64,000 bases of DNA. Source: Bacteroidales bacterium UBA2287 (GTDB lineage Bacteria; Bacteroidota; Bacteroidia; Bacteroidales; Tenuifilaceae). The notes below the pieces were generated by a model that was not told the DNA's origin, ran no database searches, and saw nothing but the letters and a program-made list of their open reading frames with translations. The translations under genes were made by a program, and so were the position numbers. Position 1 is the stretch's first letter. Every line of letters starts with the position of its first letter. Of the stretch, positions 8,805 through 17,534 are shown piece after piece. Location of the stretch: contig DDWL01000051.1 of assembly GCA_002345675.1 (NCBI GenBank), positions 62,001 through 126,000 on the forward strand, read 5' to 3'.

Positions 8805-10046
8805 TTATTGCAGCGAATTAATTAAATCAACGGTCGTGTAGGAGCCAGTTCGAATTCCATTTTCCCATCCCTGTTTGGCCATTCGGTAAAGCAAGCCCGA
8901 CATAAGCAGGTTGTTAATCCAAATATGTGTTTGCGTTGGCCTCATTTGGTTGACCCCAGCACCCATTTCAAGTAACCATTCCCTATTGGCCCTTTCCTGT
9001 GCTCCCAAAGGTGGCGATATAATTATTGGAATTCCAAGTGCTGAGTAGAACGACAACTCGCTGGGTTTTGTCCAAAGAACATCGGTAGCAGAAATTGCTT
9101 TGTTGAAAGAGTTGAAATAACTGGTTTGCGAGTTTGAGTATACTACTCTAAAAAAATCGCAATTATTAAAAAAGTTGCTTTTGAATTTATCAAGGTTCTT
9201 ATGATTCTTGAATTGAGGTGGAACCACAAGGGTAAATTCAACATCGCCATTTAGTATTTGAACCGATAAACTTTGAGCAGCCTGCAAGGCAATGCCGGCT
9301 TGAGCACCTGCACCACCAATGGCAAACAGAATTCGAAGAGGGGCTTTTGTATTTGTTTTCCCTGCTGCCATTTTGAGCCTAACAAGTCTTTCTTCAAAGT
9401 TTGTTTTAGCAATGTTTTGGTTAATACCGCCCACCAAGCTATTAGGGAAAGGAAAGCCAGTAATATGAATGTTGTTTTTAGCAACGCCATAGCTTAGCAA
9501 TCGGTAGTATGCCCGCAAGCAGGTTGCTAAATATATTATATTGCTCGAGGCTTTACGGGGCACCCAAACCCGGCTTAAATCGGTGTCGCAAATTTGACAA
9601 AGAAGTGTAACCTCATTGCGCTTTTTCGAGAAGTATATTGTTGGCGCATAAAACGAAGTTAGCACTATTTTTTTATGTGAGTAATTCTCAAGTTCGTCAC
9701 ATAATCCAGCCTTTATGGCATACTCAACCAGTCCTAGTTGAAATGAGCCTTTGCTAGCGATTTTCTTATCGCTCAAAGGCGCAATTGCTAACAACGAGTC
9801 GAGTATGCTAAAAAGTGGCCTGCCAATAACTGGTAATCGCTGGTTTCTCGAAATCCAATTGTAGCTTTTAAATGCTTTTCGCCACAAAAATCGGCTTCGG
9901 CTGCTCGAAACTGAGTTTTGTCCCAAAACAACTGTTTTGGTGTTAAACAGTTCTTCAAAAGGGTAAAGAGCCCTTAAATGTCCTAGCCCCATTTCCGAGG
10001 ATACAAGAAGTGGCTCTACTTTAGTTTTATCTGTTATCTCAATCAT
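8805..10046 (-). CDS. GT-B-fold glycosyltransferase-like protein (MurG/MGDG-synthase type)
   Basis: A 413-residue protein with no signal peptide. The N-terminus has LLVSSEMGLGHLRALYPFE, a glycine/histidine loop comparable to the GGGH loop of GT28-type enzymes. The C-terminal half has an ILFAIGGAGAQAG strand-loop and GIPIIISPPLGAQERANREWLLEMGAG, the usual acceptor/nucleotide-sugar end of a GT-B fold. It is the last gene of a three-gene minus-strand unit: it begins 20 bp after the phosphoesterase gene, which follows a second GT-B protein. A role in making a glycolipid or lipid-linked sugar at the inner membrane is likely from context. Donor and acceptor cannot be read from the sequence. Confidence 0.72.
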   Translation of the reverse strand: MIEITDKTKVEPLLVSSEMGLGHLRALYPFEELFNTKTVVLGQNSVSSSRSRFLWRKAFKSYNWISRNQRLPVIGRPLFSILDSLLAIAPLSDKKIASKGSFQLGLVEYAIKAGLCDELENYSHKKIVLTSFYAPTIYFSKKRNEVTLLCQICDTDLSRVWVPRKASSNIIYLATCLRAYYRLLSYGVAKNNIHITGFPFPNSLVGGINQNIAKTNFEERLVRLKMAAGKTNTKAPLRILFAIGGAGAQAGIALQAAQSLSVQILNGDVEFTLVVPPQFKNHKNLDKFKSNFFNNCDFFRVVYSNSQTSYFNSFNKAISATDVLWTKPSELSFYSALGIPIIISPPLGAQERANREWLLEMGAGVNQMRPTQTHIWINNLLMSGLLYRMAKQGWENGIRTGSYTTVDLINSLQ

Positions 10047-10066
10047 TTAATAGTACGGGATTTAAA

Positions 10067-10834
10067 TTAAGCTGGAATCGAAAGCTTAATTACAGGCTTG
10101 CTGGTAAACGATTCGGAAGGTTTAAATTTTTCCTTATTTCCAATTTTTACTAAATCGTATTTAAGCGACTCTGTGTCAAGAATTATCGCTTGTAGCCTTC
10201 CAAGTGAGCAGGTGCCTGAGTTGAGGAATACTTTTTTTTGACTTAAGTAGTATGTTTTATAGCTCTCAATTTTATGCGTATGCCCAAGTATTACAACATC
10301 GTAATTTAAAAGTAGCCTTAACGCATATTTCAAGTAACGGTAAGTATTATACTTTTTCGGAATTCTATTTACGCCGTCGTCGTATTCAACTGCTTTAAAG
10401 TATAACTTTTGAATAAATGGAATGTGTATTATTTTCTTAAGAATTGAAAAACCCAAAATACTAATAGCTCTGCCTATTCGGGTTCCGTTTAAAAAATCGG
10501 CATTGTGCCCATGTTCAATGTAAATCGACTGTCCTTTTGAGTTTGCTATATGATGAAAGTCCTTGGCAAATGGGTTAAAAATATCGTGATTACCCCTTAG
10601 GTAAATAAAATTCTTTCTGTTGAAGTAACTTATAAGCTCAAAGTTCTTTTTGTAAACCTGCTTAAATGTGTACTTGTACAAATCGAAAATATCGCCATTC
10701 AAAATTACCTGTTCGGCACCGCAACTTTCAATAAGTTTGTCGAGAGTTTTAATGAAACGGGCAGGCTTCCAGCCAAAGGTTCCAAAATTGTCGCCACAAT
10801 CAATGTGTAAATCAGAAATAATCAGAATTACCAT
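10067..10834 (-). CDS. Calcineurin-like metallophosphoesterase (LpxH/UDP-diacylglucosamine pyrophosphatase-like)
   Basis: A 255-residue protein with all the blocks of a binuclear metallophosphoesterase: SDLHID (Asp8, His10), NGDIFD (Asp48), RGNHD (Asn82, His83), EHGH (His108, His110) and a late GHTH. The spacing resembles LpxH-like and YbbF-like phosphohydrolases that act on lipid or nucleotide-sugar pyrophosphates. It sits between two GT-B glycosyltransferase-like genes, 8 bp after the upstream one, which supports a function on a glycolipid intermediate (for instance removing a phosphate or cleaving a diphosphate). It should not be called the housekeeping LpxH on this evidence. A basic segment after residue 120 may dock on the membrane. 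Confidence 0.82.
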   Translation of the reverse strand: MVILIISDLHIDCGDNFGTFGWKPARFIKTLDKLIESCGAEQVILNGDIFDLYKYTFKQVYKKNFELISYFNRKNFIYLRGNHDIFNPFAKDFHHIANSKGQSIYIEHGHNADFLNGTRIGRAISILGFSILKKIIHIPFIQKLYFKAVEYDDGVNRIPKKYNTYRYLKYALRLLLNYDVVILGHTHKIESYKTYYLSQKKVFLNSGTCSLGRLQAIILDTESLKYDLVKIGNKEKFKPSESFTSKPVIKLSIPA

Positions 10835-10842
10835 ATCCGAAA

Positions 10843-11979
10843 TTACATTTTGTTTAAAATGAAAGTCGAAACCTGTGGGGTTCCGTTTACTAATCTCATT
10901 TTTTCAATATTGTCTTTAAACCAATGCCCAAGAGGCCTACTTTCAATTATTCGTCCAATAAGCGCTGTTATTTTCTCGGGACTCGGCTCGTAAAGTCCAA
11001 GGTTGTTATTGCAAACAAAATCAACATTGCCTTTCTCCTGCTCCCATATAAAGCTATTGACTAACGGGATTTTTTTACTGTAAAGCACCTCCATAAATGT
11101 TGATGCTCCACATTTAGTAATAACAACCTCCGAAATGCTTAGTAATTCTCTAACATAGTCGATGTAGCCCAAAACTCTAAGGCGGTCAAATTTTAATTCT
11201 TTTTTAATGGCTTGTGCTTTAGCATAAAGTCTTTCGTTTCGTCCACACACTAAAACTACAGGAGAATTAAAGTTTGCTTTCGCCAATTTTCGTAACAGTT
11301 TAGCACCATTTGGAATGCCATCGGCACCGCCGAGAAGAAGAATTATTTCCGATTCCATTCCAATATTTAAATTCCGACAAACCTGTTCCAACTTTTTTGA
11401 GTCAACCTGCTCATCGAATCGATGGTTAATAATAAATGGGAATACCGAAATGCTCTCGGGGGTAATTTTTTTTGTTGAAACCAAGTAGTTTTTTAAGCTG
11501 TCGCTAAATACTACAAATTGCTGATTACGCTCAATAAACCAAATGGGATGGGCTGTAAACGGGTCGGTTACAACAGTTAAAATTGGAATGGCAAGCCCCT
11601 TTCTGCGTATAATTGCATAAATAGGTTTAATAAGAAAAAAATGGAATACAACTATTTTTGTAGGCATCTCGCTCTCAATTAGTTTTGTAAGCGATTTAGC
11701 TATAAAAAACCCCACCAAATAGCTCGATAGCCAACCAATAGGTTTCAATTTGTTTACTAAGTAAAGCAATTCAAAAACCCACTTGAAAGAAGCCTGGGAT
11801 TTCCGGTAGCCATCTTCAATAATGCTTTTTAAAAACTGGGGCGCACTCTCAAAACCATCGCAGAGCTTAACCTCGGCTCTGTTGGATTCGTTATTGGTTA
11901 TCCATTCGGCAACTGCCTTGGCGGGAGCCAAGTGTCCGCCTCCGGTTTTAAGATAGAAAAAAAGGATTTTGTCTTTCAT
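10843..11979 (-). CDS. Glycosyltransferase of the MGDG synthase/GT28-like type
   Basis: A 378-residue protein that opens with ILFFYLKTGGGHLAPAKAVAEW, the N-terminal GGGH signature of MGDG-synthase/UgtP-like enzymes. It carries LLLGGADGIPNGAKLLR and, in the C-terminal domain, ITKCGASTFMEVLYSKKIPLV plus a basic/aromatic tail. These are the donor-binding elements of a GT-B fold. Members add hexoses to diacylglycerol or related lipids at the cytoplasmic face of the membrane. It is the first gene of the three-gene unit running to 8805 and is divergent from the DUF2723 gene at 12189. The lipid acceptor is inferred from the family only. Confidence 0.78.
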   Translation of the reverse strand: MKDKILFFYLKTGGGHLAPAKAVAEWITNNESNRAEVKLCDGFESAPQFLKSIIEDGYRKSQASFKWVFELLYLVNKLKPIGWLSSYLVGFFIAKSLTKLIESEMPTKIVVFHFFLIKPIYAIIRRKGLAIPILTVVTDPFTAHPIWFIERNQQFVVFSDSLKNYLVSTKKITPESISVFPFIINHRFDEQVDSKKLEQVCRNLNIGMESEIILLLGGADGIPNGAKLLRKLAKANFNSPVVLVCGRNERLYAKAQAIKKELKFDRLRVLGYIDYVRELLSISEVVITKCGASTFMEVLYSKKIPLVNSFIWEQEKGNVDFVCNNNLGLYEPSPEKITALIGRIIESRPLGHWFKDNIEKMRLVNGTPQVSTFILNKM

Positions 11980-12188
11980 GCAAAATTATTCTGCACAAAA
12001 GTATTGTCGTAAAGCTAATTGAACCTTTGGTGTAAGCTAAGTTATTGAGTAAATGACTCGGTGTTCTTAAAAGAATTTAGCTAAATCGTAACAAAAAATT
12101 TAACTTTTTAGCTCTACAGCATAGTCAATAAATAGTACATGTACTAAAAAGTAGTACTTTTGGGAGTTAAAAAATTAACATATTAAAT

Positions 12189-15100
12189 ATGATTGACTAT
12201 AAGAATTTTAAAATACTCAATAATATTATTGGTTGGCTAGTTTTTTTAGTTGCCGCAACAGTTTACCTCGTTACTATTGAGCCTACAGCCAGTTTTTGGG
12301 ATTGTGGCGAATTTATTGCCAGCGGCTATAAACTCGAGGTAGGTCACCCGCCGGGAGCGCCCTTTTTTATGCTTCTTACCCGCTTTTTTACAATGCTGGC
12401 TCCCAGCAAGGAGCTAATCCCAATTTTTGCAAACGCCCTTTCGGCACTGGCAAGTGCATTTACAATTCTTTTTCTGTTTTGGACAGTTACCCACTTAGCT
12501 CGTAAAATATTCGATAACGAAGAAAACAAGTTTTCAACTTGGCAAATTACCCTTATTATGGGCGCTGGATTGGTTGGCGCTTTGGCTTATACCTTTTCCG
12601 ACACCTTTTGGTTTTCGGCTGTTGAGGGCGAGGTTTATGCTACTTCGTCGTTATTTACCGCTGTTGTTTTTTGGGCAATTCTTAAATGGGAAAACGTTGC
12701 AAACGAACCCCACTCCAACCGCTGGTTAATTCTTATAGCATACCTTATGGGTTTGTCAATTGGTGTTCACCTTTTAAACCTACTGGCAATTCCTGCAATT
12801 GTTATGGTGTATTACTTTAAAAAGTATACTCCAAGCACTAAAGGAATTATTGCGGCTCTTGCAATTAGCTTGGTGCTCCTTATTGTAATGATGTATGGAA
12901 TAATTCAGGGCGTTGTGGTAATTGCATCGAAGTTCGAACTGGTTTTTGTTAACTCGTTTGGGCTTCCAATAAAGTCTGGGTTTATCTTTTTCTTATTATC
13001 TATTATTGGCTTAGCAGTTTGGGGGATAATATACACTCACCGAAAATCGCTACCCGTTTTAAACTCCATAATAGTTGGTTTCTTGGTGGTTTTAATTGGC
13101 TACAGTTCGTTTGCGCTTATCGTAATTCGCTCGTCGGCAAATCCCCCAATGGATCAGAATAGCCCCGACAATATGTTCTCGCTACTTTACTACCTTAATC
13201 GCGAGCAGTATGGCGACAGGCCATTGATTTCGGGACCTTCGTTTGGTGCTCCAATTGTCGACAGCGAAGAGGGCTCTCCACAGTACATTGAAAAGAATGG
13301 CAAGTACGTGGTGGCAACCCATAAATCGAAATACATTTACGACGAGCGATTTGTGTCGGTTTTTCCACGAATGCACAGCTCGGAGCAAAACCACGTAAGT
13401 GGATACAAGCAGTGGAGCAATTTCCGTGGTCGACAGGTTAAGGTAATGTCGGGAGGGCAACAGGAAGTTAAGCATGTTCCAACTTTTGGTGAAAATCTCA
13501 AGTTCTTTTTCAACTACCAAATAGGGCACATGTACTGGCGCTACTTTATGTGGAACTTTGCTGGTCGCCAAAACGATATTCAAGGCCATGGCGAAATAAA
13601 TAAAGGCAACTGGATTAGCGGCATTTCATTTATCGACTCGGCTCGCCTTGGTTCTCAGGACGATTTACCATCAACCTATAAGAATAAGGCAAACAACCGA
13701 TACTATCTACTCCCATTTCTGTTAGGTTTGGCAGGATTAATTTTCCATTTCTATAAAAAGCAAAAGGATTTTTGGATTGTCTCCCTCCTTTTCGTTTTAA
13801 CTGGCATTGCCATTGTTGTTTACCTAAACCAAACACCGTATCAACCTCGCGAGCGCGACTACGCCTTTGCAGGATCTTTTTACGCCTTTTCTATTTGGAT
13901 TGGACTTGGGGTGCTTGCCCTTTACGAAGGAATTAAAAAGGCATTCGACAAAACGCCAGGAGCCGTTGCTGCATCGGCACTTTCGCTTGCTTTTGTGCCA
14001 GGCTTAATGGCTTACGAAAACTGGGACGACCACGACCGTTCGGGTCGCTATGTGTCGATCGATTTTGCGTATAACGCCCTAAACTCGTGCGAGCCCAACG
14101 CGGTTATTTTCACCTATGGCGACAACGATACTTTCCCATTGTGGTACGCACAAGAAGTTGAAGGGGTTAGAACCGACGTGAGGGTTAGTAACCTTAGCTA
14201 CCTCCGTGCCGATTGGTACGTTGAGCAAATGCAGCGTAAAGCATACGAATCCGACCCGCTTCCATCGACGATGGTGAAAAGTCAGTATGTTACTGGAACC
14301 CGAGATGTTGTGCTGGCCACCGATCGAATTCCATACCCACTTCATGTAAAGCAGGCTGTTGATTTTGTGCTAAGCGATAAGCCCGAAACAAAGGTTAACT
14401 CGCCCTTTGAGCGAAATGCAAAGGCCGATTACTTTCCATCTAAAAATCTTTTCCTGCCAGTCGATAAGGCTTTAGTTTCCAAAAACAATGTGGTTAACCC
14501 TGCAAGAATGAACGAAGTTCTTGATACCATGTTCTGGAAAATACCTTCTAATTACCTTATGAAGGATGGCTTGTTTTTAATGGACCTAATGGCTTCGAAT
14601 AACTGGGTGCGTCCAATATACTTCGCCATTACTGTAAGTTCCGAAACGTATCAGAATCTCGATAAGTTTTTCCAGCTTGAAGGATTGGCCTATAGAATTG
14701 TTCCCATCGAAGCGCCCCGCACTGGTGGTCGTTATGGAAAAGTCGATTCGGAGCGAATGTATAACAACCTAATGAACGTTTATCGCTACCGCAGCATGAA
14801 CGACCCCAAGGTATACATTGACGAAAATAACTCGCGAATAATATCGAACTACCGAAATATTTTTGGTCGCTTAGCACTTCAACTTGCCGACGAAGGGAAG
14901 AATGATTTAGCCGTTAATGCGCTCGATAAGTGTATGGAAGTAATTCCGCCTCAAGTTGTTCCCTTTAACTTCTTTGCGCTGTCGCTCATCGAGGGGTACT
15001 ATAAAGCCAATAGTAACGAAAAGGCAATTGAGTACTCGAGGATTTACATGGAGCAGTGTGCCGATGAACTTCGTTACCTCTTAGGGCTACCCGAAAAATT

Positions 15101-15251
15101 TGTTGGAAATGTTAAAAGCGATGTTCAGTTGAACCTCTACATAGTTCAGGAGTTACATAGAATGGCTTCGACCTATAATGCTTCCCAGCACGTAAACGAA
15201 CTCGAGGAACTTTTTAAGGTGCTCGAAAGTAAAATTTCAAATGCGGGATAA
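12189..15251 (+). CDS. DUF2723/GT117 membrane glycosyltransferase (TMEM260-like)
   Basis: A 1020-residue polytopic protein. The N-terminus has the DUF2723 hallmark EPTASFWDCGEFIASGYKLE followed by VGHPPGAPFF, within the first of about ten membrane helices that extend to about residue 590. A large soluble C-terminal region (from about 610) contains YGDNDTFPLWYAQEVEGVR and helical repeats. DUF2723 proteins are classed as GT117 and are related to O-mannosyltransferase TMEM260; in Bacteroidota they are thought to glycosylate exported proteins or lipids with polyprenyl-linked sugars. A -7-like TACTTTTG lies at 12155-12162, beside short palindromes (agtacatgtact at 12134-12145). The gene is followed after 3 bp by a polysaccharide deacetylase, so the two are probably co-transcribed. 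Confidence 0.9.
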   Translation: MIDYKNFKILNNIIGWLVFLVAATVYLVTIEPTASFWDCGEFIASGYKLEVGHPPGAPFFMLLTRFFTMLAPSKELIPIFANALSALASAFTILFLFWTVTHLARKIFDNEENKFSTWQITLIMGAGLVGALAYTFSDTFWFSAVEGEVYATSSLFTAVVFWAILKWENVANEPHSNRWLILIAYLMGLSIGVHLLNLLAIPAIVMVYYFKKYTPSTKGIIAALAISLVLLIVMMYGIIQGVVVIASKFELVFVNSFGLPIKSGFIFFLLSIIGLAVWGIIYTHRKSLPVLNSIIVGFLVVLIGYSSFALIVIRSSANPPMDQNSPDNMFSLLYYLNREQYGDRPLISGPSFGAPIVDSEEGSPQYIEKNGKYVVATHKSKYIYDERFVSVFPRMHSSEQNHVSGYKQWSNFRGRQVKVMSGGQQEVKHVPTFGENLKFFFNYQIGHMYWRYFMWNFAGRQNDIQGHGEINKGNWISGISFIDSARLGSQDDLPSTYKNKANNRYYLLPFLLGLAGLIFHFYKKQKDFWIVSLLFVLTGIAIVVYLNQTPYQPRERDYAFAGSFYAFSIWIGLGVLALYEGIKKAFDKTPGAVAASALSLAFVPGLMAYENWDDHDRSGRYVSIDFAYNALNSCEPNAVIFTYGDNDTFPLWYAQEVEGVRTDVRVSNLSYLRADWYVEQMQRKAYESDPLPSTMVKSQYVTGTRDVVLATDRIPYPLHVKQAVDFVLSDKPETKVNSPFERNAKADYFPSKNLFLPVDKALVSKNNVVNPARMNEVLDTMFWKIPSNYLMKDGLFLMDLMASNNWVRPIYFAITVSSETYQNLDKFFQLEGLAYRIVPIEAPRTGGRYGKVDSERMYNNLMNVYRYRSMNDPKVYIDENNSRIISNYRNIFGRLALQLADEGKNDLAVNALDKCMEVIPPQVVPFNFFALSLIEGYYKANSNEKAIEYSRIYMEQCADELRYLLGLPEKFVGNVKSDVQLNLYIVQELHRMASTYNASQHVNELEELFKVLESKISNAG

Positions 15252-15254
15252 TTC

Positions 15255-15866
15255 ATGATAAACCTAAGTCCTCCAAAGTTTTTTACGAATCTATTCCCAA
15301 ATCTTATTTGGTCTATTCCAAATAAAGAGAATAAGGTTTACCTAACGTTCGACGATGGACCAACCGAGGTAATTACCCATTGGGTGCTCGACCAGCTTAA
15401 AAAGTACGATGCTAAAGCGACTTTCTTTTGCCTTGGTAAAAAGGTTGAAATGCATCCCGAAATATTCGAAAGAATTATGGCCGAGGGCCATGCCGTTGGC
15501 AACCACACGTATAGTCACCTTAAGGGTTGGGAGACCCATACTGGGCAGTACGTACAGGATGTCGACTTTGCTGCCGATTTTATTCCAGGCAAACTATTCC
15601 GTCCGCCCTATGGGCGCATAAAGCCGTCGCAGTTTCGTGTGCTCCGCAAACGTTACAAAGTTATTATGTGGGATTTGCTAAGTATGGACTATAGCCGAAA
15701 CATTTCCCGTCGCCGTTGCGCAAACATAGTTGTAAACAACCTGCATTCGGGAGCAATAATTGTTTTTCACGATTCGAAAAAAGCCGAAAAAAATTTACGC
15801 TACGCACTGCCAAGGGCTCTCGAAGCCATTAAAGCAAAAGGGTATAAATTTGGTGTAATTGAGTAG
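15255..15866 (+). CDS. Polysaccharide deacetylase (NodB homology, CE4 family)
   Basis: A 203-residue CE4 enzyme with TFDDGP (catalytic base and metal Asp33/Asp34), GNHTYSH (metal ligands His84 and His88), an RPPYGR block and a late IIVFHDS block. These carry the expected catalytic and zinc residues. It removes N- or O-acetyl groups from amino sugars. No signal peptide is evident, so it may act in the cytoplasm or on membrane-bound precursors, unless a start outside this frame is used. ATG at 15255 comes 3 bp after the DUF2723 stop, pointing to co-transcription and possibly to a common glycan. Confidence 0.9.
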   Translation: MINLSPPKFFTNLFPNLIWSIPNKENKVYLTFDDGPTEVITHWVLDQLKKYDAKATFFCLGKKVEMHPEIFERIMAEGHAVGNHTYSHLKGWETHTGQYVQDVDFAADFIPGKLFRPPYGRIKPSQFRVLRKRYKVIMWDLLSMDYSRNISRRRCANIVVNNLHSGAIIVFHDSKKAEKNLRYALPRALEAIKAKGYKFGVIE

Positions 15867-15875
15867 GGAGTGCCC

Positions 15876-16400
15876 TGGGAAACACATTTAAAAAATTTCC
15901 CGTTAGGGTCATTATATCGGTAGAACTTAAATACAGAATAAAAAACACCGTGCCGTTAGGTACAGAATATTCTGCACCTAACGGCATAATGAAATTGGGT
16001 TGGCTAACATTATCTTTATTTGGAGGTTAGCAACCATAATGAATCGATATCAAAATAGAACAATTCACAAATAAAAACAGAAATGAAACTGACATCACTT
16101 ACCAAGAACAAAAGACTACTCATAAATGCATTATGGATATTTTATGGAATATTATCTGTTCTTAGATATTTTAAAACTGGTGACATGTTTCTTCTTTGGA
16201 CTGGGTTAATAATAGGAGTTGCTCATCTTGTAGTATTTCTCTGGACATTTTTTAAATCAGAAAAATAAGAATTAATTCATTGTACAAATAAATTGATTAA
16301 CAGTTTAAATATGTCCTTAGCGGGACAATGTATCGAATAAGAAAAAGATAATTAGTTTAAAACCAACCTATTTTAAGCAATTTTTAAATGCGGAGAACCT
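15876..16400. repeat. MITE-like element, copy 2, enlarged and degenerate, enclosing a small ORF
   Basis: This region shares ordered blocks with the element at 6065-6306: an outer edge like tgggaaacacattta (15876-15890); tttcccgttagggtcattat with tatcggtagaa (15896-15925); a 36-bp central palindrome (15951-15986) almost identical to that of copy 1, again with a single mismatch and a gaatattc core; and, at the right, ttttaagcaatttttaaatg (matching copy 1 at 6278-6294) before a degenerate edge ending near 16400. Between the palindrome and the right edge, copy 1 has about 110 bp and this copy about 410 bp, which hold the small ORF 16083-16268. The tgtcc...gggaca block at 16312-16327 is in direct rather than inverted orientation. 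Confidence 0.6.
16083..16268 (+). CDS. Small two-helix membrane protein inside a repeat element
   Basis: A 61-residue ORF from ATG: a short basic N-terminus (MKLTSLTKNKR), two hydrophobic helices (about 12-31 and 35-56) and a charged KSEK end. The composition reads like a real membrane protein, and nothing else is coded in the interval. Codon use is more AT-rich than that of its neighbours. It lies wholly between the central palindrome and the right edge of the second MITE-like element, so it may be cargo. I do not recognise a family; it could also be a decayed fragment of something larger. Confidence 0.5.
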   Translation: MKLTSLTKNKRLLINALWIFYGILSVLRYFKTGDMFLLWTGLIIGVAHLVVFLWTFFKSEK

Positions 16401-16406
16401 GGCGCC

Positions 16407-17534
16407 TTAAGCTTTTAACTTTCTGCTTTTTGAAAACTTCCTCCTGTAGGCATTAATGTGCTGCATATACCAGTGCTTGTTTTTTAAACGCGAAAAAACG
16501 TAGTTTCGAGCATTAGTATTAAAAATTGTTCGAAACGGCAGAACAATATATTTTGTTATTGAAGCAACAAGTAAGTGGTATAAAATCCTTTGTTTTTGGC
16601 TCATGGTTACTGTAAGTTTATGTCGAGCCATAAATAGGTAATTGCTTATTCCCTTTTTTTTAAAGTCATTTTCAGAAATGCCAAAAATACTGTGCATAAG
16701 GTTTAAGTAAGCATTGCTCTTTGCTTGGTAATGCTTAAAATCGTCGAATACTTTCGCTGGATTCTCTCTTTGACCAAGCAGCAACAAATCGTACAAGTCG
16801 CGAAGCGAAACATCGGCATGATAGTGCCCGTTGTGCATTAGTTGCGAGTGCATAAAGTTGTGAACTATTTTATTGCTGTCGTCCATAACCCAAAATCCTT
16901 CTTCTTCTTTCGATAGCCGTTTTGATTCGAAAACCCTTGCAGCACTATACCGCTTTATGTAAAGGTACTGCACTGGTAATCGGTGAATTTCAACTCCTGC
17001 CACGCACTCATCCTTTACCAAAATTGGGTAATGCATGGTCGATGGGTAGGCCGTTGGGTTAAATATCTTTTGGGTTCTGTAGCCATTTTCAATCAGGGCA
17101 TTAGCGGCATTAAGCACTTTGCCCTCCTCAACAAGTATGTCGATATCGTAAACCAATCGCTCGCCAATGTCGCTGTACAAACCATCGAATATATTGGCCG
17201 TTCCCTTCATAAAGACATGGGCAATACTTTCCTTTTCGAAAATTTCTTTTATTGCTTTGGCTTGCTCAACTATTTTTAGGTTTCGTTCGACGTTTAAACT
17301 ATGAATGTATCCAAGGTATTCAGCTAAATCATCTGGCAAATAGGTTAGAAGGCGATTGTTTCTTAGGGCTAAATAAAGCGATTGGAGAACAAGATGCCTG
17401 TTGCCCATTTTAACCCAGTTTTCCCAATCCTCCTTTTCGCTGGGAAGCATAGCAATTATTTCGTTGGCAGCATTGGGCTTAACGCTAAGCGAAAGCGTTC
17501 GTGAAATAAGGTAGTATATTTCCTTTTGGGTCAT
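16407..17534 (-). CDS. Nucleotidyltransferase family protein (NTP_transf_5 type) of a peptide-modification locus
   Basis: A 375-residue protein with the polymerase-beta-like core expected of the NTP_transf_5 family: HVFMKGTAN (Lys110, Gly111) and LVYDIDILVEEG (metal aspartates Asp130 and Asp132), then a helical C-terminal half ending in a basic tail. Such proteins accompany HPr-kinase-like peptide kinases in some lasso-peptide clusters (e.g. the paeninodin type), where they are proposed to extend a phosphate or transfer a nucleotide. The same pairing is seen here: the start codon overlaps the stop of the kinase gene by 4 bp (ATGA), so the two are translationally coupled. Substrate and cofactor are inferred. 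Confidence 0.8.
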   Translation of the reverse strand: MTQKEIYYLISRTLSLSVKPNAANEIIAMLPSEKEDWENWVKMGNRHLVLQSLYLALRNNRLLTYLPDDLAEYLGYIHSLNVERNLKIVEQAKAIKEIFEKESIAHVFMKGTANIFDGLYSDIGERLVYDIDILVEEGKVLNAANALIENGYRTQKIFNPTAYPSTMHYPILVKDECVAGVEIHRLPVQYLYIKRYSAARVFESKRLSKEEEGFWVMDDSNKIVHNFMHSQLMHNGHYHADVSLRDLYDLLLLGQRENPAKVFDDFKHYQAKSNAYLNLMHSIFGISENDFKKKGISNYLFMARHKLTVTMSQKQRILYHLLVASITKYIVLPFRTIFNTNARNYVFSRLKNKHWYMQHINAYRRKFSKSRKLKA

